Source: Aedes albopictus (Eukaryota > Arthropoda > Insecta > Diptera > Culicidae). Taken from it: a stretch of 64,000 bases of DNA. Within the stretch, counting starts at the first letter, position 1, and each line of letters opens with the position of its first letter. Shown here in pieces: positions 1 to 10,202 of this stretch. The notes under the pieces were generated by a model. That model was not told the DNA's origin. It saw only the letters and a list, made by a program, of their open reading frames with translations, and ran no database searches. Location of the stretch: NCBI RefSeq assembly GCF_035046485.1, contig NC_085136.1, positions 221,344,853 to 221,408,852 of the forward strand. The letters are read 5' to 3'. Both the position numbers and the translations under genes were made by a program.

Positions 1-339
1 GGCTGATTCATACCAAGATGACAATTACAAGCCAGGATTAAACTTTTTCCACAGAACACTTTGACAAAGTTTTATCTGCATATTTAATGCTATATTTTCT
101 TATCATTGGTTGCAAAATTCATGTAGAATTTGTTATGTAGTAATTTGAATTGCCAATGCTATATCACATTCAAATATCAACCACATTACAGAGCTCACCC
201 TCCAGCCGCATCAAAATTTTGCGTAGTGATTTTAGACGCAAATAAAGATTTAAAGGAATGTTCCGGGCTGATGCGCTTAAATTTTAATTTTTCCATACAA
301 CGTTGATCCATCCTACTGTAAATTTACGTCTAAGGAATC
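1..339. other. AT-rich stretch, nothing identified
   Basis: No convincing coding frame, RNA gene or repeat unit is visible here. The sequence is AT-rich and precedes the first recognisable degenerate units of the 152-bp satellite. Confidence 0.5.
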
Positions 340-1194
340 TAAAATGGTGTGATTTGATGAGATCGCTTTAGTTTTTTTAGGTTTATGGTTCTTTTACACA
401 TATATATCGCTTGCATTCATTTAGTTCACTTTCGTAATTTCGCTAAAGCACCCAACGCTGCTACTCCAAACCACCGGTAGCCTCTTATGTAATCTGAGTA
501 TATTTTGTATTGCTTACGAGACCCCCGGAAATGATTCCGTAACACTACCGGTATATTCAAATGTGATCTGAGTTTATGAAAACTGTTAATCAGGTTACCC
601 GGAACTAAAAACACTACCGGTAGTAACTTCTGTGGACTGTGCCTATTTTCTTATCATCCATGCATCAGGTTACTGACAAAAAAGCGATTTGATGTACCGC
701 AAGCATGGGTTTGATTCACTTTTATGTATGTCCACTTACAGTGGGACACTCTTAACCGGTTTCGGAAAATTTACATGGTTCATTTTTACATTTGGTCAAT
801 TCCGGCGGAACACCTGAAACCGGTTGTGGAATACTATCGGTGGTCTCTAACGTATTCTGAGCTGGTTTTCTTGAAAACCTTTCATCAGCTTATAGGAAAA
901 ACCGCGGTTTGATGAAGCGCATGCATGGAGTTGGGTTCCCTTCTACATTTGACCACATCCAGAGGGACACCGGGAACCGATTCCGGGACACTACTAGTTT
1001 TCCTATGCATGATCTGAGATATTTTTTCTTGGTAACCGTTCATCAGGATACCTCAAAAGCCATTTGATGAGTCGCAAATATTTTTCTGGTTCTCTTTTAC
1101 ATTCGGCTACTTTCAGCAAGATACCTCAAATCGATTCCGGAACACTATCAGTAGTTTCTAATGTGGGCATAGCTTATTTTCTTGCTGATCGTAC
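340..1194 (+). repeat. Degenerate left part of the 152-bp satellite
   Basis: Diverged units start with a GATTTGATG-like motif near 686, 906 and 1061, followed by a GGTTCACTTTTA-like stretch, a GGGACACC-like stretch and a CATCAGGTTA-like end. Spacing is irregular: about 220 bp, which includes a partial internal duplication, then 155 bp. The same unit recurs in better order at 8608-9560. The Penelope-like composite therefore sits inside one satellite block. The left units are much more diverged than the right ones. Confidence 0.7.
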
Positions 1195-1208
1195 AAGTTA
1201 TCGAAAAG
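1195..1208 (+). repeat. Left target-site duplication of the PLE composite
   Basis: The sequence aagttatcgaaaag occurs here and again at 8594-8607, directly outside the two ends of the Penelope-like composite. It matches the satellite's own TTATAGAAAAAG segment. It is therefore a duplicated target rather than part of the element. The first bases may overlap with the element end, so the duplication is 11 to 14 bp. Confidence 0.8.
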
Positions 1209-1352
1209 TTTTTTCAGACTCTAGTTTAATTTAAAAACACTTCACTAATACTTTACTTTTGCAAAAGAAAATAAAAAATGAATAACTCTTTTAAAGAAAA
1301 ACTAGAAAGGACGAGCAAATTCCTTTTAATTCTACTACTGTGCTTATCTTCG

Positions 1353-1399
1353 GACAGATAGGCCTATTTCGTCTGTGACTTACAGACTTCTTCAGTGTC
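1353..1399 (-). ncRNA. Hammerhead-type ribozyme fold, PLE copy 1
   Basis: Reverse complement of the fold described at 8371-8417: a CUGANGA box, an extra A, a 5-bp helix II, GAAA, a palindromic helix III, a cleavable C and a 4-bp helix I. It lies in the 3' non-coding part of copy 1. Hammerhead motifs in Penelope-like elements are established; the inserted A is unusual. Confidence 0.65.
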
Positions 1400-1675
1400 A
1401 AGTGCTCGACTGAAGAAAACCTCGCATTCGTTGTGGTATTTATACTAGGAGTGTATGTGCAGGTACGTGTGTGGGTAAAAGTGTAGGTATAAAAATGTAG
1501 GTACAAAATTGTAGGTACAAAATTGTAGGTACATATTTGTAAAAAAGGAGGTGTATCTGCCTGTTAGAAAACAGGGTGTCAATAAGATACCTAAAGCTAG
1601 GAAAATTCCTACCGATTTGGTAGGTAGTCAATTGGTGTTTGTTGTGTTATTTTTTCCCGCCGATTTGGTAGGTAG

Positions 1676-4108
1676 TCAATTTGTGTTTTGTGTATTGTGT
1701 AATGTTTTGTGTGTGTTAGGTAAAAATTTAAACAGCCACGTGTACCCATTGCCCTGATCCTTGTTAAGTAGTTTTTTATTGTTTTGTTTGTAAATTTCTA
1801 AACTTTCTGCAACATCAAGTTTCCATGGGTTTGTAATGTGTCGTAAGAGTTTAATATTTGAAGTATTCATAAAATGTCCTTCATTGAAAATATGTTCAGC
1901 AACTTTAGATTTAAAATGATGAATGAGTCCCTTGTCTGTGTCTTTGTGTGCTTTTGATACTTCCGTTATGTGTTCTTTGAATCGTGTTTTGAGTGTGCGT
2001 TTTGTTTGTCCTATGTATATTTTGTCACAGTGATTACATGTTACTTTGTAAACACCAGATTTTGTTAAGTTGTCCAACGGGTCTTTCGTAGATCCTAAGA
2101 GAGTTTGAAGTTGGTTAGCTTTGCTTGTGAAAACTAATTCAAAACCAAACTTTCTGAGAATTGGTCGGAGTTTTTTGGTGTCATTGTTGTAGTTCACAGT
2201 TATCCGTTTAAGTGTAGGTTCTGTCCGTGTCAGTGTAGTCAAAGAACGTCTGTATTGTTGTTGTGTCTTTTTGTTGATGATCTGTTGTATTGTTTGCTTT
2301 GTGTAACCGTTCAACTGTGCTGTTTCGAAAATGTAATTAAGTTCTTTCGTTTTTCCTGTTTCACTAAGTGGAAGTGTCTGCATTCGGTGTATCATGTGAT
2401 TGAAGGATGCAATTTTGTGTTGATGTGAGTGATTTGATGAATTTGGAATAGTGCGTTGAGTGTGTGTCGGTTTTCTGTAAATTTCGAAGGAAAGTGTTGA
2501 TTCTTGTTTTACGATGAGTATGTCCAAAAATGGTAGTTGGTTGTTCTGTTCAATTTCACAAGTGAATTCGATGTTTTTGTGTGCATTATTGATATTGTTC
2601 AAGATTTCAGGTAAAAGATGTTTCTTAACAATGCTAAACACGTCGTCAACGTATCTCCACCAGACTTCAGGAAGCTGTTTGTTGTTTTCTAAGCGTTTTT
2701 CCAAATTTGCCATAAAAATTTCACTTAAAAATGGAGAAAGTGGATTGCCCATGGGGGCACCATTAAGTTGTTTGTAGGTTTCATTTCTGAACGAAAAATA
2801 ATTTTCTTCCATACAAAGTTTGGTTAATTTGATGTATGTACGAACTTTCTTAATCCAATCTGAATTTGAATCTTCATATTGGTTCAGAAGCCAATCTTCT
2901 AGTAGGTTAATGGCCTCTTTAACTGGAATGCTTGGAAATAGTGATTTAACGTCGAATGAAACTAAAATTTCATCGTCGTTAACGGATAAATTCTGTACTA
3001 GTTCTGTGAATTGTTCGGAATTCTTGACAGATCTACTGTGAAATTTTTTAGGCATGTTTTGGAATTCTTGTACTAAATATTTGGCAATTTTGTGTGTAGG
3101 TGAACCAATGGCTGAAACAATCTCACGCATTTCATTTCCAGGTTTATGAACTTTGGGAAGTCCTTTTATTCTTGGCAATGAAGGGTTAGATTCTTTCAGG
3201 CTTTTAATGACGCTTCCTAAAACTGGTGTAGACTCTTTGAGAGTTTTGTCAACACGTCTTACTAATCCTGGAAGAGGATCAGTACGTTGTTTTCGGTAAG
3301 GTCCATTTTGAATCTTGTTATTCATTATTTCATCATAGTCCTCTTTGTTCATGATTACTGTTTTGTTTCCTTTGTCAGCTTTCAGATAGAAAACTGGTTT
3401 CTGGTTAAGTTCTTTGATTATTCGTTGTTCTTTCAGGTGTTCTTTGTTCAATTTGTTTTGTTGTGTGTTTTGAATAGTGTTAGCTGTTTGTGTTCTGATT
3501 TCTTGAATCTGTGGTGTCTGTAAATTGTTCGTGTTGATAGCTGTTTCAATGTCGATTATGGTTTGTGTTGAATCTGGTTTAGAGTGTACTGCGTAGTTAA
3601 GACCTTTGTTGAGAAGGGTCAACTGTTCTTCCGTAAACTGTTCGGAAGAGCGATTGACCACTAACCCAGTTAGTTCTTGTGTTGTGTTTTGTGGTTGTGT
3701 AGAAGAACATGTAAACTTCGGATTTTGCATCTTTAATGCTTTAAGTTTTTTATCTAGTAATTTCCTTTTTCTTTCTGATTCACAAAATTCTGCAACTTTT
3801 ACTTTTGTTAGAAAATTAGGGAAAGATTCAGGATAATCTTTCGCTAACTTTAAATGGAGAGAATAACATTCTAAAGTTTTCATGTTGATCTTGCTGTGTA
3901 GTTTTTTGATGCTTTCTTTGATGAGTGTTTGTTCAAGTGTCTTTACTATGTTGGGGTTTGTGGCTGTTTTAACTTTTACCTTGTGACTTACGGGAGTAAG
4001 CCTGTACTCTATACACTTCTTGAGAAACGCGATATCCTTGTGTAATCCTGCGATGGTCTTCTTCAATTCGATGAACTTATTCGGCTCTGACTTTGGCTTG
4101 GTTGCCAT
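1676..4108 (-). CDS. Penelope-like reverse transcriptase with GIY-YIG endonuclease
   Basis: An 810-residue protein read from the ATG at 4108-4106; a GTG two codons upstream is in frame but less likely. The N-terminal third is charged and probably helical. The RT core follows: motif A has SFDVKSLFPSIP, motif B has GAPMGNPLSPFLSE, motif C has RYVDDVFS with the catalytic YVDD, and LPFLDILI follows. The C-terminal part has a GIY-YIG nuclease signature, GVYKVTC followed by YIGQTKRTLKTRFKEH. That combination is diagnostic of Penelope-like elements, where the RT copies the element RNA and the nuclease is thought to nick the target. The length fits the family. No stop or frameshift is seen, so this copy could be active. 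It shares its insertion with a truncated tandem copy and an inverted one. Confidence 0.93.
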   Translation of the reverse strand: MATKPKSEPNKFIELKKTIAGLHKDIAFLKKCIEYRLTPVSHKVKVKTATNPNIVKTLEQTLIKESIKKLHSKINMKTLECYSLHLKLAKDYPESFPNFLTKVKVAEFCESERKRKLLDKKLKALKMQNPKFTCSSTQPQNTTQELTGLVVNRSSEQFTEEQLTLLNKGLNYAVHSKPDSTQTIIDIETAINTNNLQTPQIQEIRTQTANTIQNTQQNKLNKEHLKEQRIIKELNQKPVFYLKADKGNKTVIMNKEDYDEIMNNKIQNGPYRKQRTDPLPGLVRRVDKTLKESTPVLGSVIKSLKESNPSLPRIKGLPKVHKPGNEMREIVSAIGSPTHKIAKYLVQEFQNMPKKFHSRSVKNSEQFTELVQNLSVNDDEILVSFDVKSLFPSIPVKEAINLLEDWLLNQYEDSNSDWIKKVRTYIKLTKLCMEENYFSFRNETYKQLNGAPMGNPLSPFLSEIFMANLEKRLENNKQLPEVWWRYVDDVFSIVKKHLLPEILNNINNAHKNIEFTCEIEQNNQLPFLDILIVKQESTLSFEIYRKPTHTQRTIPNSSNHSHQHKIASFNHMIHRMQTLPLSETGKTKELNYIFETAQLNGYTKQTIQQIINKKTQQQYRRSLTTLTRTEPTLKRITVNYNNDTKKLRPILRKFGFELVFTSKANQLQTLLGSTKDPLDNLTKSGVYKVTCNHCDKIYIGQTKRTLKTRFKEHITEVSKAHKDTDKGLIHHFKSKVAEHIFNEGHFMNTSNIKLLRHITNPWKLDVAESLEIYKQNNKKLLNKDQGNGYTWLFKFLPNTHKTLHNTQNTN

Positions 4109-4152
4109 CTTCACTTTACTATTACTTTAGAGCTTTTAGTAGAACTTGTTAC

Positions 4153-6925
4153 TTCAGACTCTAGTTTAATTTAAAAACACTTCACTAATACTTTACTTTT
4201 GCAAAAGAAAATAAAAAATGAATAACTCTTTTAAAGAAAAACTAGAAAGGACGAGCAAATTCCTTTTAATTCTACTACTGTGCTTATCTTCGGACAGATA
4301 GGCCTATTTCGTCTGTGACTTACAGACTTCTTCAGTGTCAAGTGCTCGACTGAAGAAAACCTCGCATTCGTTGTGGTATTTATACTAGGAGTGTATGTGC
4401 AGGTACGTGTGTGGGTAAAAGTGTAGGTATAAAAATGTAGGTACAAAATTGTAGGTACAAAATTGTAGGTACATATTTGTAAAAAAGGAGGTGTATCTGC
4501 CTGTTAGAAAACAGGGTGTCAATAAGATACCTAAAGCTAGGAAAATTCCTACCGATTTGGTAGGTAGTCAATTGGTGTTTGTTGTGTTATTTTTTCCCGC
4601 CGATTTGGTAGGTAGTCAATTTGTGTTTTGTGTATTGTGTAATGTTTTGTGTGTGTTAGGTAAAAATTTAAACAGCCACGTGTACCCATTGCCCTGATCC
4701 TTGTTAAGTAGTTTTTTATTGTTTTGTTTGTAAATTTCTAAACTTTCTGCAACATCAAGTTTCCATGGGTTTGTAATGTGTCGTAAGAGTTTAATATTTG
4801 AAGTATTCATAAAATGTCCTTCATTGAAAATATGTTCAGCAACTTTAGATTTAAAATGATGAATGAGTCCCTTGTCTGTGTCTTTGTGTGCTTTTGATAC
4901 TTCCGTTATGTGTTCTTTGAATCGTGTTTTGAGTGTGCGTTTTGTTTGTCCTATGTATATTTTGTCACAGTGATTACATGTTACTTTGTAAACACCAGAT
5001 TTTGTTAAGTTGTCCAACGGGTCTTTCGTAGATCCTAAGAGAGTTTGAAGTTGGTTAGCTTTGCTTGTGAAAACTAATTCAAAACCAAACTTTCTGAGAA
5101 TTGGTCGGAGTTTTTTGGTGTCATTGTTGTAGTTCACAGTTATCCGTTTAAGTGTAGGTTCTGTCCGTGTCAGTGTAGTCAAAGAACGTCTGTATTGTTG
5201 TTGTGTCTTTTTGTTGATGATCTGTTGTATTGTTTGCTTTGTGTAACCGTTCAACTGTGCTGTTTCGAAAATGTAATTAAGTTCTTTCGTTTTTCCTGTT
5301 TCACTAAGTGGAAGTGTCTGCATTCGGTGTATCATGTGATTGAAGGATGCAATTTTGTGTTGATGTGAGTGATTTGATGAATTTGGAATAGTGCGTTGAG
5401 TGTGTGTCGGTTTTCTGTAAATTTCGAAGGAAAGTGTTGATTCTTGTTTTACGATGAGTATGTCCAAAAATGGTAGTTGGTTGTTCTGTTCAATTTCACA
5501 AGTGAATTCGATGTTTTTGTGTGCATTATTGATATTGTTCAAGATTTCAGGTAAAAGATGTTTCTTAACAATGCTAAACACGTCGTCAACGTATCTCCAC
5601 CAGACTTCAGGAAGCTGTTTGTTGTTTTCTAAGCGTTTTTCCAAATTTGCCATAAAAATTTCACTTAAAAATGGAGAAAGTGGATTGCCCATGGGGGCAC
5701 CATTAAGTTGTTTGTAGGTTTCATTTCTGAACGAAAAATAATTTTCTTCCATACAAAGTTTGGTTAATTTGATGTATGTACGAACTTTCTTAATCCAATC
5801 TGAATTTGAATCTTCATATTGGTTCAGAAGCCAATCTTCTAGTAGGTTAATGGCCTCTTTAACTGGAATGCTTGGAAATAGTGATTTAACGTCGAATGAA
5901 ACTAAAATTTCATCGTCGTTAACGGATAAATTCTGTACTAGTTCTGTGAATTGTTCGGAATTCTTGACAGATCTACTGTGAAATTTTTTAGGCATGTTTT
6001 GGAATTCTTGTACTAAATATTTGGCAATTTTGTGTGTAGGTGAACCAATGGCTGAAACAATCTCACGCATTTCATTTCCAGGTTTATGAACTTTGGGAAG
6101 TCCTTTTATTCTTGGCAATGAAGGGTTAGATTCTTTCAGGCTTTTAATGACGCTTCCTAAAACTGGTGTAGACTCTTTGAGAGTTTTGTCAACACGTCTT
6201 ACTAATCCTGGAAGAGGATCAGTACGTTGTTTTCGGTAAGGTCCATTTTGAATCTTGTTATTCATTATTTCATCATAGTCCTCTTTGTTCATGATTACTG
6301 TTTTGTTTCCTTTGTCAGCTTTCAGATAGAAAACTGGTTTCTGGTTAAGTTCTTTGATTATTCGTTGTTCTTTCAGGTGTTCTTTGTTCAATTTGTTTTG
6401 TTGTGTGTTTTGAATAGTGTTAGCTGTTTGTGTTCTGATTTCTTGAATCTGTGGTGTCTGTAAATTGTTCGTGTTGATAGCTGTTTCAATGTCGATTATG
6501 GTTTGTGTTGAATCTGGTTTAGAGTGTACTGCGTAGTTAAGACCTTTGTTGAGAAGGGTCAACTGTTCTTCCGTAAACTGTTCGGAAGAGCGATTGACCA
6601 CTAACCCAGTTAGTTCTTGTGTTGTGTTTTGTGGTTGTGTAGAAGAACATGTAAACTTCGGATTTTGCATCTTTAATGCTTTAAGTTTTTTATCTAGTAA
6701 TTTCCTTTTTCTTTCTGATTCACAAAATTCTGCAACTTTTACTTTTGTTAGAAAATTAGGGAAAGATTCAGGATAATCTTTCGCTAACTTTAAATGGAGA
6801 GAATAACATTCTAAAGTTTTCATGTTGATCTTGCTGTGTAGTTTTTTGATGCTTTCTTTGATGAGTGTTTGTTCAAGTGTCTTTACTATGTTGGGGTTTG
6901 TGGCTGTTTTAACTTTTACCTTGTG
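4153..6925 (-). mobile_element. Penelope-like element, copy 2 (5'-truncated, tandem)
   Basis: A head-to-tail repeat of copy 1 at a constant offset of 2,940 bp. It runs from its 3' end at 4153 to a break at 6925, corresponding to 3985 in copy 1. There it joins the inverted copy with at most 1 bp of shared sequence. The 5' leader and the first ~45 codons are missing. Confidence 0.88.
4293..4339 (-). ncRNA. Hammerhead-type ribozyme fold, PLE copy 2
   Basis: Same sequence and fold as in copy 1, displaced by 2,940 bp. Because copy 2 lies upstream of copy 1 on the minus strand, a read-through transcript would carry one such fold at each unit boundary. This is the arrangement expected if the fold cuts tandem transcripts into monomers. 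Confidence 0.65.
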
Positions 6926-6934
6926 TTCGTACAT
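4616..6934 (-). pseudogene. PLE RT-GIY-YIG, N-terminally truncated (copy 2)
   Basis: A 772-residue open frame identical to copy 1 from its residue ~45 onward. The first residues (Met-Tyr-Glu) are coded by the inverted neighbour across the junction at 6925/6926, so the start is accidental. RT motifs A, B and C with YVDD and the C-terminal GIY-YIG signature are all intact. The protein lacks only the charged N-terminal segment. Whether it would be translated or active is unknown. It is classed as a pseudogene because it has lost its own start and leader. Confidence 0.85.
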
Positions 6935-6957
6935 ACATCAAATTAACCAAACTTTGT

Positions 6958-8094
6958 ATGGAAGAAAATTATTTTTCGTTCAGAAATGAAACCTACAAAC
7001 AACTTAATGGTGCCCCCATGGGCAATCCACTTTCTCCATTTTTAAGTGAAATTTTTATGGCAAATTTGGAAAAACGCTTAGAAAACAACAAACAGCTTCC
7101 TGAAGTCTGGTGGAGATACGTTGACGACGTGTTTAGCATTGTTAAGAAACATCTTTTACCTGAAATCTTGAACAATATCAATAATGCACACAAAAACATC
7201 GAATTCACTTGTGAAATTGAACAGAACAACCAACTACCATTTTTGGACATACTCATCGTAAAACAAGAATCAACACTTTCCTTCGAAATTTACAGAAAAC
7301 CGACACACACTCAACGCACTATTCCAAATTCATCAAATCACTCACATCAACACAAAATTGCATCCTTCAATCACATGATACACCGAATGCAGACACTTCC
7401 ACTTAGTGAAACAGGAAAAACGAAAGAACTTAATTACATTTTCGAAACAGCACAGTTGAACGGTTACACAAAGCAAACAATACAACAGATCATCAACAAA
7501 AAGACACAACAACAATACAGACGTTCTTTGACTACACTGACACGGACAGAACCTACACTTAAACGGATAACTGTGAACTACAACAATGACACCAAAAAAC
7601 TCCGACCAATTCTCAGAAAGTTTGGTTTTGAATTAGTTTTCACAAGCAAAGCTAACCAACTTCAAACTCTCTTAGGATCTACGAAAGACCCGTTGGACAA
7701 CTTAACAAAATCTGGTGTTTACAAAGTAACATGTAATCACTGTGACAAAATATACATAGGACAAACAAAACGCACACTCAAAACACGATTCAAAGAACAC
7801 ATAACGGAAGTATCAAAAGCACACAAAGACACAGACAAGGGACTCATTCATCATTTTAAATCTAAAGTTGCTGAACATATTTTCAATGAAGGACATTTTA
7901 TGAATACTTCAAATATTAAACTCTTACGACACATTACAAACCCATGGAAACTTGATGTTGCAGAAAGTTTAGAAATTTACAAACAAAACAATAAAAAACT
8001 ACTTAACAAGGATCAGGGCAATGGGTACACGTGGCTGTTTAAATTTTTACCTAACACACACAAAACATTACACAATACACAAAACACAAATTGA
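6958..8094 (+). pseudogene. PLE RT-GIY-YIG C-terminal fragment (copy 3)
   Basis: A 378-residue open frame identical to the C-terminal half of copy 1. It keeps motif B (GAPMGNPLSPFLSE), motif C (YVDD) and the GIY-YIG nuclease, but lacks RT motif A and everything N-terminal, so it cannot be a working polymerase. The nuclease domain itself is complete. The ATG at 6958 is an internal methionine of the parent protein. Confidence 0.88.
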
Positions 8095-8370
8095 CTACCT
8101 ACCAAATCGGCGGGAAAAAATAACACAACAAACACCAATTGACTACCTACCAAATCGGTAGGAATTTTCCTAGCTTTAGGTATCTTATTGACACCCTGTT
8201 TTCTAACAGGCAGATACACCTCCTTTTTTACAAATATGTACCTACAATTTTGTACCTACAATTTTGTACCTACATTTTTATACCTACACTTTTACCCACA
8301 CACGTACCTGCACATACACTCCTAGTATAAATACCACAACGAATGCGAGGTTTTCTTCAGTCGAGCACTT

Positions 8371-8417
8371 GACACTGAAGAAGTCTGTAAGTCACAGACG
8401 AAATAGGCCTATCTGTC
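8371..8417 (+). ncRNA. Hammerhead-type ribozyme fold, PLE copy 3
   Basis: Seen in sequence: CTGAAGA (8375-8381), one extra A (8382), a perfect 5-bp helix II (8383-8387 with 8395-8399, 7-nt loop), GAA (8400-8402), a 10-nt palindromic helix III ATAGGCCTAT (8403-8412), C at the cleavage position (8413), and helix I pairing TGTC (8414-8417) with GACA (8371-8374). This matches the hammerhead core except for the extra A between the CUGANGA box and helix II. The very short helix III suggests action as a dimer, as described for retroelement hammerheads. Activity is not shown by sequence alone. Confidence 0.68.
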
Positions 8418-8593
8418 CGAAGATAAGCACAGTAGTAGAATTAAAAGGAATTTGCTCGTCCTTTCTAGTTTTTCTTTAAAAGAGTTATTCATTTTTTATT
8501 TTCTTTTGCAAAAGTAAAGTATTAGTGAAGTGTTTTTAAATTAAACTAGAGTCTGAAGTAACAAGTTCTACTAAAAGCTCTAAAGTAATAGTA

Positions 8594-8607
8594 AAGTTAT
8601 CGAAAAG
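8594..8607 (+). repeat. Right target-site duplication of the PLE composite
   Basis: Second copy of aagttatcgaaaag, matching 1195-1208. It leads directly into the satellite sequence that resumes at 8608. Confidence 0.8.
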
Positions 8608-9560
8608 GCCATGATTTGATGTGTCGCATGTATGAATTAGGCCACTTCCGGCGGGACACCAGGAACCGGTTCCGGGATGCTACCGGTTCAGATATGATCT
8701 GAGACTATTTTCCTGCTTACCGTTCCTCAGGTAATAGAAAAAGCGCCGATTTGATGTGTCGCATGCATGGGTTTGGTTCACTTTTATATTTGGCCACTTC
8801 CGGCGGGATACCCGGAACCAGTTCCGGAACTCTACCGGATCAGATATGGTGTGCGGCTATTTTCCTGTTTACCATTCATCAGGTTACAGAAAAAGCGGTG
8901 ATTTGATGTGTCGCATGCGTGGGTTTGTTTCACTTTTATATTTGGCCACTTCCTGTGAGACACCCGGAACCGGTTCTGCAACACTACCGGTACATATATA
9001 GTCTGCGACTATTTTCCTATTTATCGTTCATTAGGTTATAGAAAAAGCTGCAATTTTATGTGTCGCATGCATGGGTTTGGTTCACTTCTATATTTGGTCA
9101 CTTCCGACGGGATATCCGGAACCGGTTCCGGAACACTACCGGATCAGATAAGGTCTGAGACTATTTTCCTGTTAACCATTCATCAGGTTACATAAAAAGC
9201 GGTGATTTGATGTGTCGTATGCATGGGTTTGTTTCACTTTTACATTTGGCCACTTACAGTGGGACACCCGGAACCGGTTCCGGTATGCTACTGATTTAGA
9301 TATGGACCGAGACTATTTTCCTGTCTACCGTCCATCAGGTTATACAAAAAGCTGCAATTTGATGTGTCGCATGCATGGGTTTGGTTCACTTTTATATTTG
9401 GCCACTTCCGACGGGACACCCGGAACCGGTTCCGGAACACTACCGGTTCAGATATAATCTGCGACTATTTTCCTGCTTACCGTTCGTCATATAATCGAAA
9501 ATGCCATGGTTAGATGGGTCGCATGCATGGGTATGTTGCAATTTCAGATCTGGCCCCTTC
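8608..9560 (+). repeat. 152-bp tandem satellite
   Basis: Units start (GATTTGATG or a variant) at 8748, 8900, 9052, 9204, 9356 and 9508, exactly 152 bp apart; the first unit at 8613 is shortened to 135 bp. Each unit contains TGTCGCATGCATGG, a TTTGGCCACTTCC stretch, a GGAACCGG core and CATCAGGTTA. Several units hold the 16-bp palindrome CCGGAACCGGTTCCGG, or a one- or two-base variant. No coding signal is conserved between units. Confidence 0.9.
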
Positions 9561-9895
9561 CTGGGGTACCGGTCCGGAACACCTAAATGGTCATAACTCT
9601 GGAACGGCTGGACCGATTCAAACCATTTTCAATAGGAAACAATGGGAATATTGTCGATTGAAAACAAAATCGTTGAAATCGGATGGTATTTACTATCCAA
9701 AAGTGAGGTGACATTTTTGTACACATACACACATACACACGCACACACATACATACACACAGACATCATCTCAACTCGTCGAGCTGAGTCGATTGGTATA
9801 TAAGACTTGGCCCTCCAGGGGTTCTATCAAAATTTCATTTTTGGAGTGAACATATAGCCTTTCGGTACACCTTGGTGTACGAGAAAGGCAAAAAA
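9561..9895 (+). repeat. Interspersed repeat tail with CA-rich microsatellite
   Basis: A (CA/TACA)n run spans about 9720-9763. It is followed by a GTCGAGCTGAGTCGATTGG motif and ends in GGTACACCTTGGTGTACGAG and AAAGGCAAAA. I believe this layout belongs to a common mosquito interspersed repeat, but I cannot name the family. Confidence 0.5.
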
Positions 9896-10202
9896 TCAGA
9901 AAAGAAAACATTTTTGGAGAGCCACTTTAAAAGAATCTGAATTAATTTCTACGAGAACCCTTTGAAAAAATCCCATCAAGAAATTTCCAAAGATAACTCC
10001 TGAAAAATACTTCTAAAATCACTAAGAAAATTTTCGACTTTTTTTTTCGGAGAAACTCCTAAAATTACTCTCAGACGAAATCTTAGAGGATTCCCAAGGA
10101 AGTTATTGGATGCCACGCATAGTTTTTTGCCAAATTTTTGAAAGAACTCATGATGAACTTCCCAGGCATTTCCAGCGAAAATTCTAGAGGGATCCAGTAC
10201 AT
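9896..10202. repeat. Degenerate short-motif repeat
   Basis: Loose repeats of GAA/TTCC-rich motifs related to the 12-bp family described at 23770-28290. No coding frame stands out. The last 12 bases (10191-10202) are the target duplication of the SINE that follows. Confidence 0.5.

Larger units (their letters stand above)
1213..4152 (-). mobile_element. Penelope-like element, copy 1 (complete unit)
   Basis: This is the 2,940-bp unit defined by direct comparison with copy 2. On the minus strand it holds a short 5' leader, one long open frame, and a roughly 460-bp 3' region with short GTAGGTA-type repeats and a hammerhead-type fold. The outer 3' end (1209-1214 on the plus strand) carries a run of six T, which is A on the element strand. 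That run is absent from the internal junction at 4153. Confidence 0.88.
1213..8596. mobile_element. Composite Penelope-like retroelement insertion
   Basis: The composite has three parts: a complete minus-strand copy (1213-4152), a second head-to-tail minus copy shifted by exactly 2,940 bp (4153-6925), and an inverted plus-strand part (6926-8596). The shared parts look identical, and the three translations agree over their overlap, so the insertion is young. The inverted part ends with about 40 bases that otherwise occur only at the start of the next tandem copy (4113-4152). Its template therefore crossed a copy-to-copy junction. Tandem and inverted arrangements like this are typical of Penelope-like elements. 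A direct repeat of 11-14 bp flanks the whole unit. Confidence 0.92.
6926..8596 (+). mobile_element. Penelope-like element, copy 3 (inverted, 5'-truncated)
   Basis: The reverse complement of 1213-2844 of copy 1, followed by 8558-8596, which matches the reverse complement of 4114-4152. It therefore carries the end of one unit and the first ~40 bases of the next. It begins inside the RT, after motif A. Confidence 0.88.

Noticed and set aside
2514..3836. Plus-strand frames across the PLE copies
   Set aside because: They lie antisense to the RT-nuclease frame and recur only because the element is duplicated.
8608..9560. CRISPR-like array
   Set aside because: The repeats are contiguous 152-bp satellite units without unique spacers, in a eukaryotic context.
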